Of a DNA stretch of 64,000 nucleotides, positions 24,949 through 33,795 are shown piece after piece; position 1 is the stretch's first letter, and every line of letters begins with the position of its first letter. Made by a program: the position numbers and the translations under genes. Below the pieces are notes generated by a model. The model saw only the letters and a list, made by a program, of their open reading frames with translations, was not told the DNA's origin and made no database searches. This stretch comes from Rhodobacteraceae bacterium M385 (GTDB lineage Bacteria; Pseudomonadota; Alphaproteobacteria; Rhodobacterales; Rhodobacteraceae): contig CP081102.1 of assembly GCA_025141835.1 (NCBI GenBank), positions 310,001-374,000 of the forward strand, in the 5' to 3' direction.

Positions 24949-27900
24949 CGGCGTGGCCTGACAGGATTTCTTGATACAGCGCCACCAGTTCATCCCCCTG
25001 TTGCGCGGCCGTGCGTTGGGGTTGGTTGGATTCGGGCGGGCCTGTGTAGCGGGCGGGATCTGCATCAATGCGAGCCAAAACCGCGGCCAAGGCGCGGTGA
25101 TCTTCGACCGGGACCACGTGGCCGTTCACCCCCTCGATAATATCCGCGCCGATCGCGCCCCGGTCCGAGGTCACAACCCATAGCCCCAGTGCCAAAGCCT
25201 CGCGCGTGACGAGGCCAAAACTCTCGGGCCAGATGGAGGGGGCCAGCAGCACATCAAAGCGTCCATAAAGGTGCCCCACTTGGGTTTGCGGATGGCGAGG
25301 GATGCGCAGGACGGGGGTATTGTTCCACGTCTCGTGCACCTCGGCCCCCGGCGGGAGCGCGTGATCGGAGACGATAAGATCAAGGTTCTGGAAGGCCCGC
25401 GACGTCAGCGCTGCGCGCAGGATATCATAGCCCTTGTGCCGGGACGCGCCGCCGATCAACCCAAGGCGTACGCGGCCGGGGGAGGCGGCGGTCGGTTCGC
25501 GCCTTGGCAGAGCAGAGACCCCGTTGGGCAGAGCGCGGACGTTGGGCAACCCGGCATCCCGGTGCAGTTGCGCAAAAGGCTCGGACACCGCGAGGGCGGC
25601 GGCGGCGTCTTGGATGCAGCGCCGCGCGATTTGCACCGGGCCGGGGGCGTCGTGCGCCGAAAAATCGTAGAGAGAGGGGACGCCGTCGGCGTCGATGATG
25701 AACTGATGTGGGGAAATCCACCACCCGTCGTGGAGCGACAGCACATAGGGAATGTCCCGCTGGCGGCAGGCGTCAATGATCCCGACGCCAAGCCGCTGCA
25801 CGCAGTGAATGTGGACAATATCAGGGGCGATGCGGTCCAGCAGGGCGTTGATGCGGGCGTCCATCACCGGATCGCGCAGGGCCCGTTCCGGCAGCTTCCG
25901 ATCGTTGCTGATTGACCAGATGCGCGCGCCGGAATGGCTGGTGGCATAGATCTGGTGGGCGGTTTTTTCGCCGTCGCGGGTGGTGAGGATATCCACCTCA
26001 AACCGGTCGGCGTGGTGGGTGAGAATATGGCTCACGTTATCGGCCACGACACGGGTTGCGCCGCCGATGGATTGCGGCGGGTAGAAGACATTCACCACCA
26101 GCAGTTTGGGCTTCGCCGCAGGCAGTGTGGTCTGCATCTGGCGCAGCAGATCGGCCCCCATGGCGGGAAGTGCAAAGTCCCGCATTACCTGTGCTTTCGC
26201 GGCATGGCCGATGCTGGTGCGCGCGGCGTCATCGTCGATCAGATGCAACAGGGCTTGAACGAAAGCGTCTTCATCCGAGGCGATAAGGCCGGTCAGGCCG
26301 TTGTCGATAGCGGCGTTCATCACCGGCGACGGGCTGACGACGGCGGGGATGGCGAACATGGCGGGTTCCATCCACTTGATCTCGGACTTGGCATCCGTTG
26401 CGGGGGAAGGGGACAGGACGGACAGGGCGACGTCGGCCTTGGCCAATTCCTCGGCGTAGCATTCGAAATCCCACGTGGGCGGAATGAGTGTCACATCGTC
26501 GGGAGAGAGGTGAGTGAGGGAAGGGAACTCTCCCATCAGGCGGACCTCGACCCGGTCGGGACGCGCTGCCAGAACGCGGGCAAGGGCGGGCTCCAGAATG
26601 GTGCTGAACTCGGCCTTATGGGCCATGGTGCCAGTGCCGTAGAATAGAACGACACGGTCCCCGGCAGCGGGCTTCGGGCGTTTCATCGCGGCATGATGGG
26701 CAAGGCCAAGGGCGTTGCGGTGCGTGAAAGCGGTGCCCGATTGGGTCAGCGGGGCTAGAGCCGCCCGGATCGGCGCGGTGGAGGCGATGCCAACCCCGCA
26801 TAGCCGCGCGGCGGCGGCGAAAAGCGGCACGCCACAGGCCATGGCGGCGTGATCTTTGGCGCTGATCTGGCCCGCGTAAGTGGCAAGGGGCGGGGGGAAA
26901 GCGCCCGCGTCGAAAATCAGGTCGTCGATGTCAAAAAACGTCGCGATGCCTTGCTTGGCGGCATCCACCATCAGCGCCGCGATGGGCGGGAACGCGGGCG
27001 TTCGTTGGAAAATCACGGCATCGAATTGCGCCAGTTGGCCGTGCAGCTGCGCCACGTCTTTGCTTTGCAGAAAGGTCGAGACCTGCACCCCTTGGGATCG
27101 CAGTTGATCGGCCTTCTGGTCGGCCCGGTAGAGCTTGCATTGATAAAGGTCGTCATTGGCAAGGATCGCCACACGCTTGATCGCCCCGGCCCGGGCCACC
27201 CTGTCGGGCGTGGGGGCATAAAGCGCGATGGCACGGGTCAGAAGGTCTTGCAGGTCGGGGACGGAATAGTGGGAGAGGTGGGATTTAAGGTTGCGAAACA
27301 GCGCCTCAAAAACATCGCGGCCAAGGGTTTTGGCGCGGGTGCAGAGGTCCACATGGCCGAGGGCCGCAGGGGGCAAGGTGCTGGCATGGGTCAGAGCCGC
27401 GTCAAAATTGCCTTGGTCGAGGAACAGGCTGGCCAGCCGCATCCGGTTTTCGCCTTCATCAAAGTCAGGCGGGGCGGTTTGGCGCAGGGCGATTTCCCGA
27501 GGTGTTTGCCGCGTGCCGTGGATGAGGTCGGCAAGCTCCACGCTGGCACGGGGATCGCCGGGGCAGATGTGAAGGACATGGGACAACAGCGCCTCGGCCC
27601 CGCCAATATCGCCGCGCCGACGCTTATATCGGGCAAGGTCGATCACGAAACTGCGCAGGGCGGTGTCGGTTAGGTCAAGGGCGGTGACACCTTCTATCGG
27701 GTGCAGGATGAACCGCGTCAGATGCCCGCCCGAGGGGGGCGAGATCGCAGAGGGCAGGTTGAGGTCATAGCAGGCAAGGGCTTGTGCCTTGGCGTTGGCA
27801 TGGACGTTGGCGCGCAGTCCGACGCTGGCCCAATGGCGCGGCGAAGGGGGGGCGCTTATCCCCCGCTCCGACAGGGTGGCGGCATAGTAGCGGGCATCAA

Positions 27901-28540
27901 GGGCGTGATCGGGGTGGGTCGGAACGCCCGCGTCCAGCCCCACTTGCGCGAAGTGGTGAATGCAAGACAGGCGGTCAGGGGCAGGCAGGTCCAGCCCGGC
28001 TGCATCGAGCGCGGCAAGATAGGTTTCGTGGTGGAAGATCGGGGCCAAAGCGGGGCCATGGAGGCCGAGGATCAGCCAGAGGTCCGCTTCCCGCAGGGCC
28101 AGTGCATCGGGCGGGATGCCACGTTCCGACAGCGCGGCGGCGGCTTGTTCGGCGGATAGATGGGGCGGCAGCCTATGGCCCGTGGTGCGGGCGACGAAAT
28201 CCGCATTCCAAGCCGTGGGGGCGGCAGAGCGGCCCTCGGGGATGCCGAATTCAAGGTAGTGGAACACCGCTTCAGCCGGATCAGAGATGGCGTTGGCGAC
28301 ATCGGTGTTTTGGGCGAGGTAGGCGGGCAGGGTGAAGCCTTGGCCAAGGGCAGAGGCGCGGGGGTGTTGGGCAAGGATATCGGCGATGCGATCCCCGCCC
28401 GGGTCGGGGCAGACACGGGCCTGCGCCAACCAGCCGCGCCAATTGTTCCGGTCCGCTTGAGAGGTCAGCAAATGCCCCGAGGGTTGCGCCACAGGCGTCG
28501 CCGCATCCTGCGGATTGCCTGACACCTCTTGACCGTCCAT
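24938..28540 (-). CDS. Large glycosyltransferase with two GT-B (GT4-like) domains
   Basis: The 1200-residue cytoplasmic protein appears to have four parts. Residues 1-270 carry two or three copies of a motif HYLEFGIPEGRS...DARYYA often fused to bacterial glycosyltransferases. Residues about 280-420 look like helical repeats. Residues about 460-820 form a first, degenerate GT-B domain (FDIDDLIFDAG, LFYGTGTMAHKAEF). Residues about 830-1195 form a complete GT4 domain starting VNVFYPPQSIGGATRV and ending WPESFGLVTREALALG. An AAGGGAA site precedes the ATG. Its 3' end overlaps the RTX gene by 11 bp, convergently. It probably builds the polysaccharide exported by the Kps proteins; donor and linkage are unknown. 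Confidence 0.85.
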   Translation of the reverse strand: MDGQEVSGNPQDAATPVAQPSGHLLTSQADRNNWRGWLAQARVCPDPGGDRIADILAQHPRASALGQGFTLPAYLAQNTDVANAISDPAEAVFHYLEFGIPEGRSAAPTAWNADFVARTTGHRLPPHLSAEQAAAALSERGIPPDALALREADLWLILGLHGPALAPIFHHETYLAALDAAGLDLPAPDRLSCIHHFAQVGLDAGVPTHPDHALDARYYAATLSERGISAPPSPRHWASVGLRANVHANAKAQALACYDLNLPSAISPPSGGHLTRFILHPIEGVTALDLTDTALRSFVIDLARYKRRRGDIGGAEALLSHVLHICPGDPRASVELADLIHGTRQTPREIALRQTAPPDFDEGENRMRLASLFLDQGNFDAALTHASTLPPAALGHVDLCTRAKTLGRDVFEALFRNLKSHLSHYSVPDLQDLLTRAIALYAPTPDRVARAGAIKRVAILANDDLYQCKLYRADQKADQLRSQGVQVSTFLQSKDVAQLHGQLAQFDAVIFQRTPAFPPIAALMVDAAKQGIATFFDIDDLIFDAGAFPPPLATYAGQISAKDHAAMACGVPLFAAAARLCGVGIASTAPIRAALAPLTQSGTAFTHRNALGLAHHAAMKRPKPAAGDRVVLFYGTGTMAHKAEFSTILEPALARVLAARPDRVEVRLMGEFPSLTHLSPDDVTLIPPTWDFECYAEELAKADVALSVLSPSPATDAKSEIKWMEPAMFAIPAVVSPSPVMNAAIDNGLTGLIASDEDAFVQALLHLIDDDAARTSIGHAAKAQVMRDFALPAMGADLLRQMQTTLPAAKPKLLVVNVFYPPQSIGGATRVVADNVSHILTHHADRFEVDILTTRDGEKTAHQIYATSHSGARIWSISNDRKLPERALRDPVMDARINALLDRIAPDIVHIHCVQRLGVGIIDACRQRDIPYVLSLHDGWWISPHQFIIDADGVPSLYDFSAHDAPGPVQIARRCIQDAAAALAVSEPFAQLHRDAGLPNVRALPNGVSALPRREPTAASPGRVRLGLIGGASRHKGYDILRAALTSRAFQNLDLIVSDHALPPGAEVHETWNNTPVLRIPRHPQTQVGHLYGRFDVLLAPSIWPESFGLVTREALALGLWVVTSDRGAIGADIIEGVNGHVVPVEDHRALAAVLARIDADPARYTGPPESNQPQRTAAQQGDELVALYQEILSGHAAKK

Positions 28541-28637
28541 TGCGCGTTCCCTTGCGTGTCTTCACCGAACGACACTGCGGGAGGTTGCAGCGCCGTTGCG
28601 CCCTCCGTAGAACAATTTGGTAAAGGAGTTCTGACCA

Positions 28638-30152
28638 ATGACCGATAAGCCCTGCCCCGTTGTTCTGTGCATTCTGGATGGCTGGGGCATTGGGCAGACC
28701 GAAGCGGACAATGCGCCGCTGTTAGCCAAGACCCCTGTGATGGATGATCTGATGGCCCGCTGCCCCCACGCCACGTTGCTGACCCACGGGCGCGACGTGG
28801 GCTTGCCGGACGGGCAGATGGGCAATTCGGAAGTGGGACACACCAACATTGGCGCCGGTCGTGTGGTGAAGATGGACTTGGTAGAGATCAACGATTCCAT
28901 CGACGCCGGAGAATTCGCGCAGCGCGAGGCCTTGGTAGCCTTCGGGCAGGCGCTGAAGACCTCGGGCGGGGTGGCGCATCTGATGGGATTGGTCAGCGAC
29001 GGGGGCGTGCATTCGCAACTGGCGCATCTAGAGGCCGCGGTGTCCGTGCTGGTTACGATGGGCGTGCCGGTGGCGGTTCATGCGATCACCGACGGGCGCG
29101 ATGTGGCCCCGAAATCCGCCGAAGGGTTCCTGCGCGATTTGACCCTGCCCAAAGGGGCCTTTGTCGCGACGGTCTGCGGGCGCTACTTTGCGCTGGACCG
29201 GGACAACCGATGGGACCGGGTGGAACGCGCTTACGACGCGATGGTGCGCGGCAAAGGCGACCGGGCCGATGACGCATTGGGCGCGGTCGCTGCGGCCTAT
29301 GGGGCGGACAAAACCGACGAGTTCATTCCGCCCACCATCGTCGGAGACTACGCCGGGATGGCAGATGGCGACGGGATCTTCATGCTTAACTACCGCGCCG
29401 ACCGGGCGCGGGAAATCCTTGCGGCCTTGGGCGATCCGACGTTTGACGGGTTCGATGTGACCGGGCGGCCTGACTTTGTCGCGAAGCTGGGGATGGTCGA
29501 TTACTCGAAGGCGCACGACGCCTATATGACCACGGTTTTTCCCAAGCAGCAGATTGTGAACACCCTTGGCGAATGGGTCGCGAAAGCGGGCCTGCGCCAG
29601 TTCCGGGTGGCCGAGACCGAGAAATATCCCCACGTTACTTTCTTCCTGAACGGCGGCGTGGAAGTGCCAGAACCGGGAGAGGACCGGCAGATGCCGAAAT
29701 CGCCCAATGTGGCGACGTATGATCTGCAACCCGAGATGAGCGCCGACCAAGTGACCGACCTGCTCGTGGCCGCGATCCGGGAGCAATACGACCTGATCGT
29801 GGTGAACTTCGCCAACCCCGATATGGTGGGGCACACGGGCGATCTGGCGGCCGCAATGGCGGCGTGTGAGGCGGTGGACAAGGGCTTGGGACAAGCGGTG
29901 GCGGCGCTAGAGGACGTGGGCGGCGCGATGATCGTCTGTGCGGACCACGGCAATTGCGAAACCATGGTGGACCCCGAAACCGGCGGGCCACACACGGCAC
30001 ATACGACGAATTTAGTGCCTGTCGTGCTGCTCGGCGGACCCGAAGGCGCGACCCTGCGCGACGGGCGTTTGGCCGACTTGGCCCCATCGTTGCTGCAATT
30101 GATGGGGCTGGAGCAGCCCGCCGAGATGACCGGTGAGAGTTTGATTTCGTGA
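28638..30152 (+). CDS. gpmI: 2,3-bisphosphoglycerate-independent phosphoglycerate mutase
   Basis: GpmI interconverts 3- and 2-phosphoglycerate in glycolysis/gluconeogenesis, with two Mn ions and a phosphoserine intermediate. The 504-residue length is normal. The nucleophile serine lies in MGNSEVGHTNIGAGR (about residue 62), the transferase domain contains VHAITDGRDVAPKSA, and the C-terminal metal site contains CADHGNCETM and GPHTAHTTNLVP. An AAAGGAG ribosome site precedes the ATG. In many alphaproteobacteria gpmI follows rlmH directly; here 9 kb of polysaccharide genes separate them. Its stop overlaps the GTG start of envC (GTGA). Confidence 0.96.
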   Translation: MTDKPCPVVLCILDGWGIGQTEADNAPLLAKTPVMDDLMARCPHATLLTHGRDVGLPDGQMGNSEVGHTNIGAGRVVKMDLVEINDSIDAGEFAQREALVAFGQALKTSGGVAHLMGLVSDGGVHSQLAHLEAAVSVLVTMGVPVAVHAITDGRDVAPKSAEGFLRDLTLPKGAFVATVCGRYFALDRDNRWDRVERAYDAMVRGKGDRADDALGAVAAAYGADKTDEFIPPTIVGDYAGMADGDGIFMLNYRADRAREILAALGDPTFDGFDVTGRPDFVAKLGMVDYSKAHDAYMTTVFPKQQIVNTLGEWVAKAGLRQFRVAETEKYPHVTFFLNGGVEVPEPGEDRQMPKSPNVATYDLQPEMSADQVTDLLVAAIREQYDLIVVNFANPDMVGHTGDLAAAMAACEAVDKGLGQAVAALEDVGGAMIVCADHGNCETMVDPETGGPHTAHTTNLVPVVLLGGPEGATLRDGRLADLAPSLLQLMGLEQPAEMTGESLIS

Positions 30153-31297
30153 AGGCGCCGCGCTTGCATATCCGCCGGCCTCTCCTCGGCCTATTTTTAG
30201 GCCTCCTCGCAGCCTTTGGGGCGGGGGCGCAGAGCGATCCGGCGATGACCGCACGCGAAGCGAGTCGGATGTTGGAAGACGCCGCCAACGCGTTGCGCGA
30301 TGCCGATGGCGCAAGGGATCAGGTGGAAGCACTCACGGAAACGGTGCGCGCCTATGAACACGGGCTCGACGCGCTGCGGGCAGGTATCCGCAACGCCGCC
30401 CTGCGTGAACGCACGATCCTGCTGGTGTTCGAAGCCGAGCGAGAGCGTTTGGCCCGGCTAATGGGGGTCTTGCAGCGGATCGAAGAAGCCCCTGCGCCAG
30501 CCACCTTGTTGCACCCCGAAGGCCCGTTGGGCACCGCGCGATTGGGAATGATCGTGGCCGATGTCACCCCCGCCGTGGCCCGTGAGGCCCGGGAATTGCG
30601 GGCGCAGCTGGAAGAACTCGCCGTGCTTCGCGCCCTGCAAGATGGCGCGGTGGGCGAACTCGAGGCCGCCGTCAGCGGCGTGCAGGATGCGAGGTCTGCC
30701 CTAAGCCAAGCGATTGCGGACCGGGTGGAATTGCCTGAACGGTTCTCTCTCGATGCGGAGGGGATGGCGCAAATCCTGGAAAGTGTGGACAGCTTGGGCA
30801 GTTTCGCCGCGATGCTGGCGGAAACGCCGACCTCTGCTGAAGGAGAGATCGCCGACTTCACCGCAGTGCGCGGCACTGTGCCGTTACCGGCCCTTGGCAC
30901 CTTGGTACGTGGCTTCAACGAGGCGGATGCCGCGGGCATCAACCGGCCCGGTGTTTTGCTGGCGGTGCCGCAAAATGCGCTACTGACCGCGCCTTGGCCC
31001 GCCTCGGTCCGTTATGCAGGGCCGCTGCTGGATTACGGAAATGTCATTATCCTTGAGCCCCACGAAGACTATCTACTTATCTTGGCGGGCGCGGGTGATT
31101 TGTTTGTGACCGCGGGCGAATTGGTGCCTTCCGGGGCGCCTTTGGGCCTGATGCCGGACGAAGAAAGCGAAACTGAAGCGGAATTGATCGTTTCTGACGC
31201 TCTTGGCGGTGGCGCCGGGCTTACGGAAACGCTTTATATGGAACTGAGACAGGGCGGGAGCCCAGTGAACCCGATGGATTGGTTCGCTTCCCAATAG
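30149..31297 (+). CDS. envC: EnvC-like murein hydrolase activator with degenerate LytM domain
   Basis: EnvC activates periplasmic amidases at the division septum, under FtsEX control. The 382-residue protein starts with GTG, overlapping gpmI, and has a signal peptide (about residues 1-27, ending GAGAQ). It then has two long helices predicted to form a coiled coil (about 35-210) and a C-terminal LytM/M23-type domain (about 255-380). In the LytM part the zinc ligands are not kept: the usual YAHL site reads LILAGAG. EnvC is known to be a non-catalytic activator, so this loss fits. ctpA and rppH follow. Confidence 0.85.
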   Translation: MKAPRLHIRRPLLGLFLGLLAAFGAGAQSDPAMTAREASRMLEDAANALRDADGARDQVEALTETVRAYEHGLDALRAGIRNAALRERTILLVFEAERERLARLMGVLQRIEEAPAPATLLHPEGPLGTARLGMIVADVTPAVAREARELRAQLEELAVLRALQDGAVGELEAAVSGVQDARSALSQAIADRVELPERFSLDAEGMAQILESVDSLGSFAAMLAETPTSAEGEIADFTAVRGTVPLPALGTLVRGFNEADAAGINRPGVLLAVPQNALLTAPWPASVRYAGPLLDYGNVIILEPHEDYLLILAGAGDLFVTAGELVPSGAPLGLMPDEESETEAELIVSDALGGGAGLTETLYMELRQGGSPVNPMDWFASQ

Positions 31298-31361
31298 GCC
31301 CCTTCAGGCGGATGCGTGAAGGAAGGCTTGGCCCGATACGGCAAACAGAGGACGACGATCT

Positions 31362-32687
31362 ATGAAGAAACTGATGATGGCCGCCGTGGGCGGCATTGCA
31401 GGCGGGGTGTTGTTGAGCACTCAGGTCGCGGGCCCGTTGCTGGCGCAAGAGGCCGAGCGGAATGCCTCGGTCTATGAGCAGTTGGACCTGTTCGGCGATA
31501 TCTTCGAGCGTATCCGCCAGAACTACGTGGAAGAAGTGGACGAGGCAGAGCTGATTGAAGCGGCGATCAACGGGATGCTGATCTCTCTCGATCCGCATTC
31601 CTCGTACATCTCGGCCAGCGACTTCGAGGACATGCAGGTGCAGACGCGCGGCGAGTTCGGCGGGCTTGGCATTGAAGTGACGCAGGAAGATGGCTTTGTG
31701 CGGGTCATCACGCCAATGGATGATACGCCAGCGATGGAAGCGGGTGTCGAGGCGGGTGATTTCATCACCGCCGTCGACGGAGAGGCGCTGTTGGGCCTGA
31801 CGCTGGAGCAAGCCGTTGACCTGATGCGCGGCCCGGTGGGCAGCGATATCGTCATCACCATCGTGCGCGAAGGTGCAGAGGAGCCGATCGATCTGACGAT
31901 CACACGGGACCGTATTCAGCTGACGGCTGTGCGGGCGCGCCTTGAGGGCAACACAGCCGTTCTGCGGGTGTCCACCTTCAGTGACCAGACGTTCCCCAAC
32001 CTGCGCGATGGCCTTCTTGAGTTGATCGAAGAGGTCGGCGGGCTCGACAATATGAACGGTGTCGTGCTGGACCTGCGCAATAACCCCGGCGGCTTGTTGA
32101 ACCAAGCGATCCGCGTGTCTGACGCGTTCTTGGAGCAGGGCGAGATTGTTTCGACCCGCGGGCGCGAGCCGCAGGATGGAGAGCGTTACAACGCAACCCC
32201 CGGCGATTTGATTGAAGGCCTGCCGATGGTGGTGCTGATCAACGGCGGCTCTGCCTCCGCATCGGAGATTGTGGCTGGCGCGCTGCAAGACCACCGCCGC
32301 GCGGTGATTGTGGGCACCAACAGCTTCGGCAAGGGTTCGGTCCAGTCGGTGATGCCGTTGGCGGGTGACGGGGCGATGCGTTTGACGACGTCGCTTTACT
32401 ACACGCCCTCGGGCCGTTCGATCCAAGCACTTGGCGTGGCCCCTGACATCATCGTGGAACAGCGTGATCCCGTAGAAGTTGAGGAAGACGACGACGGCCG
32501 TCCGGCCCGGACCGAGGCAGGTCTGCGCGGCGCGATCGAGAATTCGTCCCTGACCGAAGATGAGCTGAACCAACTGCAAGAAGAACGCGCCGAAGCTGAA
32601 GCCACCGCCGCCCTGCGTAACGAGGATTATCAACTGGCCTATGCCATTGATATTCTGACGGGTCTTGGCGCTTTGGGTCCAAACTGA
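31362..32687 (+). CDS. ctpA: Carboxyl-terminal processing protease CtpA (S41)
   Basis: CtpA is a periplasmic PDZ protease that trims exported proteins from their C-termini, including peptidoglycan hydrolases in some bacteria. The 441-residue protein has a signal peptide (about residues 1-28), a PDZ domain (about 95-165, GLGIEVTQEDGFVRVI) and the S41 Ser-Lys dyad: Ser in GGSASASEIVAG (about residue 300) and Lys in NSFGKGSVQ (about residue 325). The C-terminal Glu-rich tail is probably flexible. The ATG at 31362 follows GAGGACG. Placement after envC is the common alphaproteobacterial order. Confidence 0.95.
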   Translation: MKKLMMAAVGGIAGGVLLSTQVAGPLLAQEAERNASVYEQLDLFGDIFERIRQNYVEEVDEAELIEAAINGMLISLDPHSSYISASDFEDMQVQTRGEFGGLGIEVTQEDGFVRVITPMDDTPAMEAGVEAGDFITAVDGEALLGLTLEQAVDLMRGPVGSDIVITIVREGAEEPIDLTITRDRIQLTAVRARLEGNTAVLRVSTFSDQTFPNLRDGLLELIEEVGGLDNMNGVVLDLRNNPGGLLNQAIRVSDAFLEQGEIVSTRGREPQDGERYNATPGDLIEGLPMVVLINGGSASASEIVAGALQDHRRAVIVGTNSFGKGSVQSVMPLAGDGAMRLTTSLYYTPSGRSIQALGVAPDIIVEQRDPVEVEEDDDGRPARTEAGLRGAIENSSLTEDELNQLQEERAEAEATAALRNEDYQLAYAIDILTGLGALGPN

Positions 32688-32688
32688 G

Positions 32689-33153
32689 GTGAGTGCTGAT
32701 CTACCGTATCGCCCGTGCGCGGGGGTCGTTTTGACCAACGCGGACGGGCGTATCTTTGCGGGCCAAAGGGCCGGCATCGACACGCCTGCCTGGCAGATGC
32801 CGCAAGGTGGGTTGGACGAGGGTGAAGACCCCGTTGATGCCGCCTACCGAGAGCTTGAGGAAGAGACCGGCGTGGGCCGCGATCATGTCACGTTCATCGG
32901 CAAGACCTCTGACTGGCTGACCTATGATTTCCCTCCAGAGCTGGCCTTGGGGCGGTGGAAGGACAAATATCGTGGTCAGGCGCAGATGTGGGTGCATGTG
33001 CGCCTTGATGCGCCCGATAGCGTCATCAACCTGAACCACAAGGACGTGGAGTTCAGCGATTGGCGGTGGATGACAAAGCGGGAAATCCTGACTGTGATCG
33101 TCCCGTTCAAGCGCGGTATCTACAAGGCTGTCCTGAAGGAGCTTGGCATTTGA
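32689..33153 (+). CDS. rppH: RNA pyrophosphohydrolase RppH (Nudix)
   Basis: RppH removes pyrophosphate from 5' triphosphorylated mRNA and so triggers RNase E decay. The 154-residue protein has a full Nudix box: GGLDEGEDPVDAAYREL then EEETGV (about residues 40-62), after the family start LPYRPCAGVVL. The GTG at 32689 gives an N-terminus of family length; it lies two bases after the ctpA stop. A TTG at 32665 inside ctpA is less likely. The stop overlaps the next ATG (TGATG). Confidence 0.93.
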   Translation: MSADLPYRPCAGVVLTNADGRIFAGQRAGIDTPAWQMPQGGLDEGEDPVDAAYRELEEETGVGRDHVTFIGKTSDWLTYDFPPELALGRWKDKYRGQAQMWVHVRLDAPDSVINLNHKDVEFSDWRWMTKREILTVIVPFKRGIYKAVLKELGI

Positions 33154-33644
33154 TGATCCGTTATCTGTCGTTTGTTGCAGCGCTTGTCGCGGCCGGTCCG
33201 GTTTCTGCCCTAAGCTGCTCGGTCCCCAGTGTGGCGGGCGCCTACACGCAAGCCGCTGAAAGCCCGGTCAATTATGTGATTGGCGTCGGCTCGTTGTCTT
33301 TGACAGGCCCAAGCGACCCGCCCGAAGGGGCGGTGGCACGGGGCGGAGATATTAACGACATGGTAGGCTATTCGCAGCCTGCCCGCTTCGTGGGAGAGCT
33401 ATTTACGGAAGATGGCTTTGAATTGTCGCAAGATATTCCGGTGACGGTAGAAGTGACCTGCACCATTGCCTGGTGCGGATCGGCGGCGGACGTGGAATAC
33501 GGGTTGTTCTTCTTTCAGGCCGAGCTCCGGCGCTTCGTGTTGCTCGAAGACGCTTGCCCCGGTTTCGTTTTCCCCGATGCCCATCCCCGCATGTTGGCCG
33601 AGGTAATGTCCTGCCACCAAGGCGCCTGTGCGGGGGCTTGTTAG
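33153..33644 (+). CDS. Hypothetical secreted cysteine-containing protein
   Basis: The 163-residue protein has a signal peptide (about residues 1-18, ending VSA), so it is likely periplasmic or extracellular. The mature part has eight cysteines, including a pair flanking TCTIAWCGS and a cluster at the end (SCHQGACAGAC), suggesting disulfides. Similar 'hypothetical' proteins with an internal CxxxWCG motif occur in Rhodobacterales; I know no function. The ATG shares a base with the rppH stop, so it is translationally coupled to the rppH operon. Confidence 0.7.
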   Translation: MIRYLSFVAALVAAGPVSALSCSVPSVAGAYTQAAESPVNYVIGVGSLSLTGPSDPPEGAVARGGDINDMVGYSQPARFVGELFTEDGFELSQDIPVTVEVTCTIAWCGSAADVEYGLFFFQAELRRFVLLEDACPGFVFPDAHPRMLAEVMSCHQGACAGAC

Positions 33645-33668
33645 CAAGGTGGCGTTTTTGGTTCTGAT

Positions 33669-33790
33669 CCGGGCTGAAGCCCGGTCTACATGATTTGAGA
33701 GGCCGCCCCGGGCCAAGGCCCGGTCTACATGGACGCTGCGTAGACCGGGCCTTGGCCGGAGATTTGTAGACCGGGCCTTGGCCCGGGGGA
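33669..33790. repeat. Cluster of four palindromic extragenic repeats (REP/BIME-like)
   Basis: Four copies of one element fill the gap between two convergent genes. Two read CCGGGC-loop-GCCCGGTCTACA on the plus strand (33669-33690 and 33706-33730). Two read the inverse, GTAGACCGGGCCTTGG (33739-33759 and 33766-33788). A single further copy is at 61883-61905. The head-to-head arrangement resembles enterobacterial BIMEs, which come from REP-associated transposases; no such gene is in the window. Confidence 0.75.
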
Positions 33791-33795
33791 CCGGA

